Part shown: positions 16,213 through 25,640 of the stretch, one piece after another | How the letters are laid out: every line of letters begins with the position of its first letter | How positions within the stretch are numbered: the first letter of the stretch is position 1 | Origin: Cohnella abietis | GTDB lineage: Bacteria; Bacillota; Bacilli; Paenibacillales; Paenibacillaceae | Direction of reading: 5' to 3' | Length of the DNA stretch: 64,000 nt | Assembly (NCBI RefSeq): GCF_004295585.1 | Contig: NZ_AP019400.1 | Location: 3,136,001 to 3,200,000 of the forward strand | Program-made: the position numbers and the translations under genes | The notes under the pieces: model-generated | What the model saw: only the letters and a program-made list of their open reading frames with translations | Told to the model about the DNA's origin: nothing | Database searches by the model: none

Positions 16213-19200
16213 ATGATAAAAAGACGGTTATTAGCACTTTTACTTGTGACTTCGATGCTATTTACTTTGTTTTCTCCGCCTATGACAGTCAGCGCGGCGT
16301 GGGGAGATGACGTATCTCTTTTAACTGTAAATGCAGGCGCAGATGGTAATACGGCAACAGAAACCGTTGCGCCGGATGGACAGAAAGCGTGGAGCCTAAA
16401 TACCGGAACCTCAAAGAACGGGGGTCCTTGGGATAATCTCTTCACGCCGAGCGTGGCTCCTCTAAAGGATGTATCCGCATATAAAGACGGTTACTTTGTT
16501 TTCGAGATGTATATTCCCAATGCGAGCTTTAAAAATATGCTAGGAAATAACTGGCTCGTCATAGTAAGCGACAGTAATCCTGCTGGGGACAAGTTTAACA
16601 ATGATTCTCGTCTACAGCTTAATATAAGCGGGGCCACAAATGCAGCGGTGGGCACATGGGCGACGGTCTATACGAAGCTATCTTCGTCAAGTACGGTAGC
16701 CGGGAATTTCAATGACGCCTGGCTAGACAAAGTAACCAGACTGGCCATGCATCTGCAATGGGATGCTAGTGTCCCTAGGACCGACGTTTTCATAAAAAAC
16801 CCACGTTTCCAGAAAAGTACGTTAAGCGTTCCAGTTTCACCGTCAACGGCTCCTGTACTTGATGTAGCAACAAAAACAGTATCTGCGAACGCACCGGCTA
16901 GCGGGCAAGCTGTGGAATTCGCAATTAGCGAAGATGGAGTCGCTCCCGAAGCCGGTTGGGTGGATGGAAGTAAAAACGATAATGTTTATACTCATCAATT
17001 TGCCACATTACCTTCAAAAGACACCTACTATATATTTGCGCGCGCGAAAGCAGATAGCAATTATAACTTCATCGGTGCATCTACAAGAATTACAGTAACG
17101 TCTATTGACGAGCAAACATTGGTAAATGAGGCGGCAGCGTCTCTAACATGGGATGCTATTAAAGGCAGTAATACTTCGAATAACGATGTAAAATCACAGC
17201 TTAGTCTTCCGACAACAATAGGAACAACTATTGTAGCATGGTCTTCGGACAATGTGGCAGTAAGCAACACGGGCAGCGTAAATCGTTTATTGAATAGAGA
17301 ACAAGACAAAACCATAGTACTCACGGCGACAATAACGAAGGGTAATGCAAGTGCTACGCAAACTTTTACTGTGACAGTGAAAGCCTTGCCAGCGGCGGTC
17401 AATGCTCGTGCTGCGGCATATTTCCCTAATATAGAAGAGGGAACGATCAACACTGCTGCACCGGATGGCAATAACGCGGTTAAGCTGGGGGCTGGAAAAA
17501 TAGGCGCCGGCATTGAAAGAATTTGGAATGCCAACAGCGGCAATCAGGATTTATTAGCGTACGCAAATCAATATTTTGTTTTTGATATGTATGTTACGCA
17601 TCCGGACCTTTTGAATGTAAGTGGTAATAACTGGATCGCCATAGCGGCTGGCGGTAACAATCTTGACACTAATTCGCGTCTTAACCTGAATGCTAGCGAA
17701 ATCAAAAATGGAAAGGTTAATGAATGGAATACTGTTTATGTACAATTATCAACAGCAAATTCTCCGAATGGTTTCAATCCCGTTAATCTGGATACGGTAC
17801 AGGAAATGAGATTGCAAATGCAATGGTCTGCTGTGCCCCAAGGTGACATTTATATCAAGAACCCGCGTTTCCAGAATTCCGTGAATTCGCCGAAACCTAT
17901 TCCCGCAGCTGTTGAAACAACCGCTAACGTTACATTATCGTCAGCAGCGCCGACAAATGGTCAGGCTGTGCAGTTCGCGATCAACACGACCGGTAGCGCT
18001 CCTGCAGACGGCGATTGGACGACAGGTACTCTCAATACAGGCGTGTATGCTGCAGCATTTACAAAACCAACAGGCAACACCTATTATACATTCGCACGCA
18101 CGGCTCAAAATACGCAATATCCTTTTGCAGGAACGCATACAAGAGTTAAAGTGGAGCATCTTGACGACAATCAAGCGATTGCGGACGCAGCAGCTAATCT
18201 AACATGGGACACGATCAGGAATTCGAATGCTATTCAATCCGAAGTAAGAGCGGGGTTGACTCTTCCGACAACCGGTGCGAATGATACTGCTATCGTATGG
18301 TCGGCTGAACCGGCAGGTATCATAAATACCGCAACTGGCAGTGTAACTCGCGACCCTGACGTGGGGAAAGCCGTAACCCTTAAGGCAACAATAACCAAAG
18401 GTAATGCAACACCTGCTACTAAAACTTTTAATTTGACAGTAGCTAGTGGAGCTAACGAGCTTGCTAAAGTGTTCATTGACTTCAACGATCCTAACACATT
18501 TGCTTCATCCGGCGACAATCAAAGACTTCAAGGCAACGGCATAGGCATCAGCCTGAACGGTGACAGTAGCCCAGTAGCACGCGTAACTCAAAGCGATGTA
18601 GGCGCTGTGAAGGTTGGCGACTTTATGTACGTAATTGTAAACGACACTCGACTTGAGCAAGTAAACAAGGTCGAATTAGAGGTCAAATACTGGAGACCGA
18701 GCGCATCCGCCGGTATTTCGTTACACTATAACACCATATATCCCGGCAGCTTCTCCGGGTTTGAAGCGTATAGACAAGCGAACATTCCAGCGACAGGAAG
18801 CGGCAACTCTTGGGTAACTTCAAAAGTAGTGCTAAACGGAGCTAATTTCGCTATAGGCTTGCAAAATCAAGGAGCGCATTTCCGTTTCGCTACAGCCGGA
18901 GCAATTATTCAGAGCATACAAATAACCGAAATTCCACCAACGGATGCAGAAGCGGTACAACTCGCTTCGGAAGCGCTGACTTGGGACGCGATCAAGGGTA
19001 CGAATACCAGACAAGATCTGGTGGAAACAGGTTTGACTCTTGCTAAGGTGGGTTCGACGAGAACGAACATTGTGTGGACATCTACCAATAACACAGTAAT
19101 AAACAGCGACACCGGCGCAGTAACTCGTCAAGAAGCGAATAAAGCCGTAACCCTCAAGGCGACAGTAAGCAAAGGTACGGCAACACCGGTTGATAAAACA

Positions 19201-22200
19201 TTTAATATAGTCGTTCGCGGAACAGGTGCCGGAACAGACGAGGATGCGGTAAATAATATGTTGAACAAACTGACATGGGATTCCATCAAAGGCGTGAATG
19301 CTTCCGGCATGGGGAATGTGACGACGAACCTAGTTCTTCCATCAATGGGTGACAATATGACGGATATTACATGGACGACATCCGCCACTACCCTCATTAC
19401 CGCTGCAGGCCTGATACCGACAAATCGTCCGGATAGCGGTGGTAATGTAACGCTTACGGCGACAGTAAAAAGAGGTCCGGTAGCCGCTCCTGTAACCAAG
19501 ACTAAATCCTTTGAATTGACAGTCCCGGATAGATATGATTTCGCAAAACATATGAGAACGGCAATCGCTCAGGTAAACGACGCGAAGGATTGGGCGATAT
19601 CTGACTTTAACGTACTCGCTTTCGGTGCGAAAACAGTAGCGAGGGCAGAAGCGGAAGGCTTAGTTAATTTCGATAACAGAGAGGCATTCCAAGCGGCGAT
19701 TGACGCGGCTTATAATGACGGCGGAGGCGTAGTATATATTCCGGCGGGAACCTATGCGTTCTATACGGAAACTACCGGCACAATAAGCGTTAAAAGCAAG
19801 ACCGGCAGTACAACCTACGAGTATAAACAAGTATTAAATTTGCGGGCAGGAGTCCAGCTTCGTGGCGAATGGGATAACCCGGATGCGGATAATTACGACG
19901 GTAAAATTGACGGAACCATTCTCGCAGTATACGCCGGACATAATACCGCCAATTATGACACTTATGTTGACTCTGACGAACGTGAAAATCAGACAGGCGG
20001 CAAAAAAGTAGCTAACGTGTCAGATCGATTCATAGACATGGAACAAGGCACAGGTGTAACTAACCTTTCAGTATGGTATCCGAAGCAGGATATTAATGCA
20101 GAAACCGTAGTTGAAAAGAGGAACGCAGATGGTCAGAAGACAGGGGAATTTGAGACGATAAAAGGAATTCCGTATCCATGGACGTTCTATCAGAGAACCG
20201 GAAACAGCGCGACGCTTGATAGCGTTACTCTGGTCAACGCTTGGGGAGGTTTCATCTCCCTGCCGAGCGAAATGCATTATGTTGTGAACAGTAAAATGAC
20301 AGCTCTCTACAAGGGCATCGTGGTTCATACATGTACAGACATCGGACGTATCGAGGACGTCAACATTGACCCGAAATACTGGGCGAATTCAGGACTTGAC
20401 CGTGCACCGACTCTTTCGAAAGTGAGAGCGTACACAAGAGCGAGCGCTACCGGATTTATGATGCATCGTTCCGACTGGGAGTATGTATCAGGTTTATACG
20501 TGTCTGGGTATAAGACGGGTATGTGGATCGGAAGAGAACCTGGTGGTGACGAAGCTCCAAACGCGCAGTTCTACGGATTGAAAATAGAAGACAGTCAAAC
20601 GGGTATATATATTGACAACGTTAACGGTTTCGGTCTGCTTTTCTCGAGTTCGGAATTCGGAGGCGACACTGCAGTATATTTCAACGAACGCTTCAACACC
20701 TCTGTTCAATTCAACGGAGTTGACTTCAAAGGTCCGATTGAAAGCAATGCCAGAGGCGGAGTTATATCATTTGAGGATTGTACGTTCGACAAATATGACA
20801 ATTTCGCGTTGAACTTCCTTGGCCGAGGAAACGCATTAGTCAGTCAGAGTAACTTCAAACAGGAAGGCAAACATGTAAATCTTGGAGCAAACTTCGGAAC
20901 GTTTAAATCGGTAAATTCTGGTTATAACCTTAACATCGAGAGTGCTAACCTTGCCGCTCACATCAGTAACCTTAAACTTGACGTTAAGGGTGGCGGTAAT
21001 AACACCACAGTACAGATAGTTAATGACGTTGAATATCTATTTGAACCTATTCCGAAAGACGTAAAAACAAATATTAACGTGCACCCGAGACCAACATCAA
21101 GCGCTGTACTTAGACTTGATTTCCCGCGCTCGTTAACAAGCAACGCACCGACCGTGGATATATCTGCAAAATTGCAGGAAGCTCTTGACTATATTAAAGC
21201 TAAACACGGCGGCGGCACTATATATTTACCGGGTGGAAGATATAGACTGAATAGTCCTGTCATCGTTCCCGAGGGTGTTGAGCTCAGAGGAACATGGGAC
21301 GTACAGCACCATACACAAGGCGGCGGCACGGCAATATTTACAGCTTACACCGGTGGTGCTCAGGGAGAAAATGGGAATTCCCTTATCCAGCTTAAGGCAA
21401 ACGCAGGTCTCAGAGGACTTACCATTACGCAAGCGAATATAACCAGCGTCAATCTCGACAACCCTAACCAAACTCTAAAAACTCCGTTTTTGGTACAGGG
21501 ACAGGGTGCAGGCGTATATGTAATCAACTTAACTATCCCGATTGGGGATAAAGGCATAGACCTTGCTTCATATCGTACCGACGGCCACTATGTAGATTAT
21601 TTAGGCGGCACGCTCTTGAGAGCAGGCATTTGGGTCGGAGGAGGCGCAGAAGGCGGGTTTATCAGAAATATGCAATTCAATCCGCATTACGCTTTGAGAC
21701 TTCCGGGAGGTCAAGGATATACGGCACCAACTGGTGATCTGTACGGATTCGTACAAAGATACAGCAGTGCGCTCAAATTCTCCGATGTGGAAGACCAGAC
21801 GATTTTTAATAATTTCGTTTTCGGTTCTGTATACGGCATACACTTCTTGAAAAGAGATTTGGGGAACGGCAAATTCGCATATCCTGGAAAAATGACGATG
21901 ATAGGTCACGGCTCGGACGGATGCGCGTACTCTTTGTATGTGGAAGACGCGAACGAAAACACCAAAATAATCGCTATCAACTCGGAATTGGTTAATACGA
22001 ACATCGCGACGGAGCCGAACAGAGCGTATGTCAAAATGGGCGATGTAGCTAATACCACAAAAATCCACCCCGACGCAGAACTTGTCCTGTACAACAGCGC
22101 GTTCTGGGGAAGCCCGAGCATAGCAGGAGCGATAGTATTTAACGGTAACGTTCGTTTCCAGCAAGCAAACTTTACTCAGCTGCCCGGCAACAATCCGGGT

Positions 22201-24387
22201 ATAGACGTCCACGGCGGAAAGGCGTATGTATACTCCTCTTACTTCCAGCCGTCAAAGAACGGTCAGAATAATAATGTGTATGCACTCCTGCGCGAGGGCG
22301 GCACATCGATAGAGCTTAGCAACAATTATTACGCATCCGGTTTGAGAAACAGCACGCCAGTGGGCAATCCTTACGGAATATTCGGATCGGATTTATTGGC
22401 GGAACCGTTTGTATTTAACCTAACCAAAAATGGAGATAAACAACAATTCAAAGTTAAGTATAATGTCGGAGGAAGAGTCTCTGCACCCGGGACATTAAAA
22501 ATTGTTTCCCCGGCGGCTTATGCTAAAAATCTCACTCCCATCAAATTTAACGCGCTTGCGGCAGGCGAATCGGTAACAGTAGATTTACCGTATTATATAG
22601 CAGGGCTGACCACATTCGAGATTCATCTCGAAGACGGAAAAGCATACACATATACAGCAAAATTTGACACGGCATACGCTGAAAAGGTAAGCTCTGCCAA
22701 TGCGGAAAATCCGGCAAAGAGTGCCGCAACTCCGTCATTTGTAATGGACACAAAAGATTATGTAACTTCGGGAACGTGGGATGGTCCGCAAGACCTCAGC
22801 GTAGCATCGCATTTCGCATGGGACGACAGCAATTTATATGCGTACATTGTCGTTACAGACGACGTGCACTTCAATAGCCAAACTGGAGTTAATATATGGA
22901 AAGAAGACAGCTTGCAATTTGGCATTGATTTACGCAATCCTGTAACCAATAGTACTACTCGGAACGAATTGGGATTCGCGCTCACCAATGACAAGGAAGT
23001 TATAAAATGGGCTTGGACTCGTCCTACAGGCGCCAATGCACCGACTGCTCCTATTACTGATATAGTGGCAAAGATTACGAGGGATGAAGATACTAAATCG
23101 ACGATTTACAGCTTAAAAATTCCGTTTAATACTGTTCTTAATAATCCTGCATCGGAGCTCGCGAACGGAAGAATCGGAATAGCGATCATGCTTAATGAAT
23201 CTGACGGCTCGCGTGAATCTGATGGCAGTAGATCCACTTTTGAAGTTGAAAGTGGGCAATTAAAGAATTCAAGTTTATTCACAGATCTATATCTGTTAAG
23301 CCCGGGCAAATACAATGAAATACTTGAAGCATCGGCAAGGGCTGCCGTTTCAAAGGCTCTGGAGTCTGGATCAGCTGCCGATATCGCTATAGCTCGCAAC
23401 TTTGTCATTATTATGGCAGACGGCGAAGTTAAGACGGATCTTCTTAACCAAATCAAGCCTATCGAACAGGATAGCGTAATTAGCCCAACTGCTGCTGAAT
23501 TCGATTTGAACCCTAACAAGCAGCAAGCAGCTACGATAAAGCTGGAGCTTAAAGGGAATGCACTGACAGCCATAAAGAACGGGAGTGTACTGCTGCAGGC
23601 TGGAACAGACTATGTTGTGAATGGCGATCAGATAACGATTACGAAGGCCTACTTGTCGAAATTACAAAAAGGTACTGCGAAGCTAACGTTTGAGTTTAGT
23701 GCAGGCCAGCCGCAGGTGCTGAGCATTACAGTAGTTGATACAACGCCTAGCAGCGGTGGTTACATCGGCGGTTACATCGGAGGAAGCACCGGTGGTAACA
23801 CTGGCGGAAATAACGGAGGCAACGCTGGTGGAAATCAAGAGAACCAGATTGAATTGAAGGATATTGCTGGCCACTGGGCAGAAGCTGCAATTCTTAAGGC
23901 AGTTGCAAAAGGTTTTGTTGTTGGTTATAAGGATCACACCTTCAAGCCAAATGCGGCGGTAACCCGTGCGGAATTTGCAGTGATGTTAACCCGCGCATTG
24001 ACTGTACAAGGTGATGAAAAGCAGCATGACTTTAAGGATGAAGCTGACGTTGCCTCATGGGCAAAAGAAGCACTTGAGAAGGCAGTAGGAGCGGGAATTT
24101 TAAGCGGCTATACGGATGGGACGCTGCGTCCAAATGGCAGTTTGACGCGCGCTGAGCTTGCGGTAATGATTGCACGTGCTTTGAAGCTGGAAGATCAAAA
24201 GGACAAAGCAGCAATCTTTACTGACCATGCTAAACTGCCAGCGTGGGCAAAGGGTGCAATTGGCGCATTATCTGCAAAAGGGATTATGCAGGGCAAGGAA
24301 GGCGGTAAGTTCGACTTCAATGCAGTGGCAACCAGAGCGGAAGTAATGACAATTCTGCTCCGTGTTCTCGAGCTGGAAGAGAAATAA
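16213..24387 (+). CDS. giant S-layer-anchored protein with two pectate-lyase-fold domains
   Basis: A 2724-residue secreted protein, probably a polysaccharide-binding or -cleaving enzyme fixed to the cell wall. Order: signal peptide 1-28; carbohydrate-binding-like module at about 30-195 and again at 395-570 (both end in YIKNPRFQ or FIKNPRFQ); four atrophied bacterial Ig modules starting near 299, 650, 911 and 1004 (each begins with TWD.IK or TWDTIR). Two right-handed beta-helix domains of the pectate-lyase-3 type follow at about 1126-1580 (DNREAFQAAIDAAYNDGGGV) and 1632-2056 (KLQEALDYIKAKHGGGTIYL). Then a CBM9-like domain at 2170-2370, an X2-type Ig domain at 2420-2510, a Gly-rich linker at 2513-2543 and three SLH modules at 2550-2724. 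RBS GGAGG, ATG start. Substrate unknown. Confidence 0.88.
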   Translation: MIKRRLLALLLVTSMLFTLFSPPMTVSAAWGDDVSLLTVNAGADGNTATETVAPDGQKAWSLNTGTSKNGGPWDNLFTPSVAPLKDVSAYKDGYFVFEMYIPNASFKNMLGNNWLVIVSDSNPAGDKFNNDSRLQLNISGATNAAVGTWATVYTKLSSSSTVAGNFNDAWLDKVTRLAMHLQWDASVPRTDVFIKNPRFQKSTLSVPVSPSTAPVLDVATKTVSANAPASGQAVEFAISEDGVAPEAGWVDGSKNDNVYTHQFATLPSKDTYYIFARAKADSNYNFIGASTRITVTSIDEQTLVNEAAASLTWDAIKGSNTSNNDVKSQLSLPTTIGTTIVAWSSDNVAVSNTGSVNRLLNREQDKTIVLTATITKGNASATQTFTVTVKALPAAVNARAAAYFPNIEEGTINTAAPDGNNAVKLGAGKIGAGIERIWNANSGNQDLLAYANQYFVFDMYVTHPDLLNVSGNNWIAIAAGGNNLDTNSRLNLNASEIKNGKVNEWNTVYVQLSTANSPNGFNPVNLDTVQEMRLQMQWSAVPQGDIYIKNPRFQNSVNSPKPIPAAVETTANVTLSSAAPTNGQAVQFAINTTGSAPADGDWTTGTLNTGVYAAAFTKPTGNTYYTFARTAQNTQYPFAGTHTRVKVEHLDDNQAIADAAANLTWDTIRNSNAIQSEVRAGLTLPTTGANDTAIVWSAEPAGIINTATGSVTRDPDVGKAVTLKATITKGNATPATKTFNLTVASGANELAKVFIDFNDPNTFASSGDNQRLQGNGIGISLNGDSSPVARVTQSDVGAVKVGDFMYVIVNDTRLEQVNKVELEVKYWRPSASAGISLHYNTIYPGSFSGFEAYRQANIPATGSGNSWVTSKVVLNGANFAIGLQNQGAHFRFATAGAIIQSIQITEIPPTDAEAVQLASEALTWDAIKGTNTRQDLVETGLTLAKVGSTRTNIVWTSTNNTVINSDTGAVTRQEANKAVTLKATVSKGTATPVDKTFNIVVRGTGAGTDEDAVNNMLNKLTWDSIKGVNASGMGNVTTNLVLPSMGDNMTDITWTTSATTLITAAGLIPTNRPDSGGNVTLTATVKRGPVAAPVTKTKSFELTVPDRYDFAKHMRTAIAQVNDAKDWAISDFNVLAFGAKTVARAEAEGLVNFDNREAFQAAIDAAYNDGGGVVYIPAGTYAFYTETTGTISVKSKTGSTTYEYKQVLNLRAGVQLRGEWDNPDADNYDGKIDGTILAVYAGHNTANYDTYVDSDERENQTGGKKVANVSDRFIDMEQGTGVTNLSVWYPKQDINAETVVEKRNADGQKTGEFETIKGIPYPWTFYQRTGNSATLDSVTLVNAWGGFISLPSEMHYVVNSKMTALYKGIVVHTCTDIGRIEDVNIDPKYWANSGLDRAPTLSKVRAYTRASATGFMMHRSDWEYVSGLYVSGYKTGMWIGREPGGDEAPNAQFYGLKIEDSQTGIYIDNVNGFGLLFSSSEFGGDTAVYFNERFNTSVQFNGVDFKGPIESNARGGVISFEDCTFDKYDNFALNFLGRGNALVSQSNFKQEGKHVNLGANFGTFKSVNSGYNLNIESANLAAHISNLKLDVKGGGNNTTVQIVNDVEYLFEPIPKDVKTNINVHPRPTSSAVLRLDFPRSLTSNAPTVDISAKLQEALDYIKAKHGGGTIYLPGGRYRLNSPVIVPEGVELRGTWDVQHHTQGGGTAIFTAYTGGAQGENGNSLIQLKANAGLRGLTITQANITSVNLDNPNQTLKTPFLVQGQGAGVYVINLTIPIGDKGIDLASYRTDGHYVDYLGGTLLRAGIWVGGGAEGGFIRNMQFNPHYALRLPGGQGYTAPTGDLYGFVQRYSSALKFSDVEDQTIFNNFVFGSVYGIHFLKRDLGNGKFAYPGKMTMIGHGSDGCAYSLYVEDANENTKIIAINSELVNTNIATEPNRAYVKMGDVANTTKIHPDAELVLYNSAFWGSPSIAGAIVFNGNVRFQQANFTQLPGNNPGIDVHGGKAYVYSSYFQPSKNGQNNNVYALLREGGTSIELSNNYYASGLRNSTPVGNPYGIFGSDLLAEPFVFNLTKNGDKQQFKVKYNVGGRVSAPGTLKIVSPAAYAKNLTPIKFNALAAGESVTVDLPYYIAGLTTFEIHLEDGKAYTYTAKFDTAYAEKVSSANAENPAKSAATPSFVMDTKDYVTSGTWDGPQDLSVASHFAWDDSNLYAYIVVTDDVHFNSQTGVNIWKEDSLQFGIDLRNPVTNSTTRNELGFALTNDKEVIKWAWTRPTGANAPTAPITDIVAKITRDEDTKSTIYSLKIPFNTVLNNPASELANGRIGIAIMLNESDGSRESDGSRSTFEVESGQLKNSSLFTDLYLLSPGKYNEILEASARAAVSKALESGSAADIAIARNFVIIMADGEVKTDLLNQIKPIEQDSVISPTAAEFDLNPNKQQAATIKLELKGNALTAIKNGSVLLQAGTDYVVNGDQITITKAYLSKLQKGTAKLTFEFSAGQPQVLSITVVDTTPSSGGYIGGYIGGSTGGNTGGNNGGNAGGNQENQIELKDIAGHWAEAAILKAVAKGFVVGYKDHTFKPNAAVTRAEFAVMLTRALTVQGDEKQHDFKDEADVASWAKEALEKAVGAGILSGYTDGTLRPNGSLTRAELAVMIARALKLEDQKDKAAIFTDHAKLPAWAKGAIGALSAKGIMQGKEGGKFDFNAVATRAEVMTILLRVLELEEK

Positions 24388-24444
24388 GAAGGACTCTATC
24401 GGGCAGCAGATTGTAGCCAGCGGGTCGTAGAATTTTAATCAGTG

Positions 24445-24487
24445 AGGATGTCAGCGGCGATTAGCCAAGGCTGGCATCCTTTTTATT
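24445..24487 (+). terminator. Rho-independent terminator
   Basis: AGGATGTCAGC pairs with GCTGGCATCCT with one wobble pair, then TTTTTATTT. Confidence 0.8.
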
Positions 24488-24607
24488 TGCTTTTCGTAAG
24501 CCATATGGCACGCAATTTGAAAAATAGTTGATATTTGGGAATATTACTCAAATATATTAGTTTTATGTGTTATAGTGATGTGAAAAGAAATGATGGGGGA
24601 AATAAGA

Positions 24608-25228
24608 ATGAAAAGGTTTTTTACAATATTTTTAGTTATTGTTATGACAATAGTGTTTTCTGCTTGTTCAAACAACACAGGTACACCGAAATTACTCAGT
24701 AAGGAAGGTGTTGCGCCCTACGAGCTGTCGGAAAGCGATACATATCTTCTGAAGTCGTTAGGACTTGAAAAGGATGCAAAAATCATATCTTTCAAAGCAC
24801 CTAAAACAGCAAAAAGCCTTAAAGTAAATGTTTATGTTTTGAATGATAACAACACTTGGAAGGTTATGGGAGGCGGACAGGTGTCACTAGGGAAAGAAGC
24901 CACCGCAAATAATAGATTAGAAGGTACGTTTACAATGATGCTTAAAGACAACTATGCAATAGATTTCAACATCAATACCAAGGGAAGGGCTTCATATAAA
25001 ACCGATAAATTGGATGTTAATTATGAAATCGTATCATCTTCACAAGGTTTTCTAACAGATTTTCAAAGGATTGAAATCAATAAAGAAATACCTGTTGCTA
25101 TTATGATTTATGACAGTGGTACGAGAATGAAAACCTATGCTATGGAAGATTTCTTTTCACCTTCAAAATTTGAAGAAATGGACTTAGTTCAAGCAGTCAC
25201 ACTGACTTTTACTGATGGAGCCAATTAG
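24608..25228 (+). CDS. lipoprotein of unknown function
   Basis: A 206-residue exported lipoprotein: the N-terminus MKRFFTIFLVIVMTIVFSAC ends in a lipobox (FSAC), so the mature protein begins at a lipid-modified Cys20 on the outer face of the membrane. The rest is soluble and beta-rich (SLKVNVYVLNDNNTWKVMGG is typical of a small extracellular sandwich domain). ATG 24608 is preferred to 24590 because GGGGGAA stands just before it and because it starts directly at the signal peptide. No family recognised. A weak terminator may follow at 25309. Confidence 0.75.
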   Translation: MKRFFTIFLVIVMTIVFSACSNNTGTPKLLSKEGVAPYELSESDTYLLKSLGLEKDAKIISFKAPKTAKSLKVNVYVLNDNNTWKVMGGGQVSLGKEATANNRLEGTFTMMLKDNYAIDFNINTKGRASYKTDKLDVNYEIVSSSQGFLTDFQRIEINKEIPVAIMIYDSGTRMKTYAMEDFFSPSKFEEMDLVQAVTLTFTDGAN

Positions 25229-25640
25229 AATATACTAACCAACAGCTTCGCCAAATGAGCATAATCTGAATCTGTGTCCACGGAATAATAATAGTTGATA
25301 ATAAATGGAGGCCCTTGTCAATTTGGCAGGGGTCTTTAAAATCTGCCTCACGTAAGAGAACGGCATCTAAATTTACAGCTAAAAACAACATCCGAATAAT
25401 AGAGTGCATGTGCTGCAATATGCTGAAAATTAAAGATACTAGTATATAAGGTATCTTTTAGTATTTCACTCCGCTCCCCCCAAATGGGGGATATATTATT
25501 TGTAGATTTAGTGATAGCATGAAAAATCATGTCTTTTGGCTCTTTCGCTGTTATGCCGTCGAAGTTTGTCATTTTGCTGTCATTGAAGTTTGTTATGCTT
25601 GTCTTTGTTATGAATATGAAAATTTGAAGGAGGAAGTAGA
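25229..25640. other. intergenic region with weak terminator and leader of the next SLH gene
   Basis: AGGCCCTTG and GCAGGGGTCT (25309-25337) can form a weak hairpin before TTTAAA. Further on, GAAGTTTGT occurs twice within 30 bases (about 25560-25595) shortly before the GGAGGAAG ribosome site, which might be a direct-repeat operator. No gene seen. Confidence 0.35.

Noticed and set aside
21601..22212. 203-residue open frame antisense to the giant SLH gene
   Set aside because: Shadow of a long, repeat-rich coding region; cysteine/arginine/valine-rich text without family likeness or ribosome site. The same holds for other antisense frames within 16.2-24.4 kb and 27-28.5 kb.
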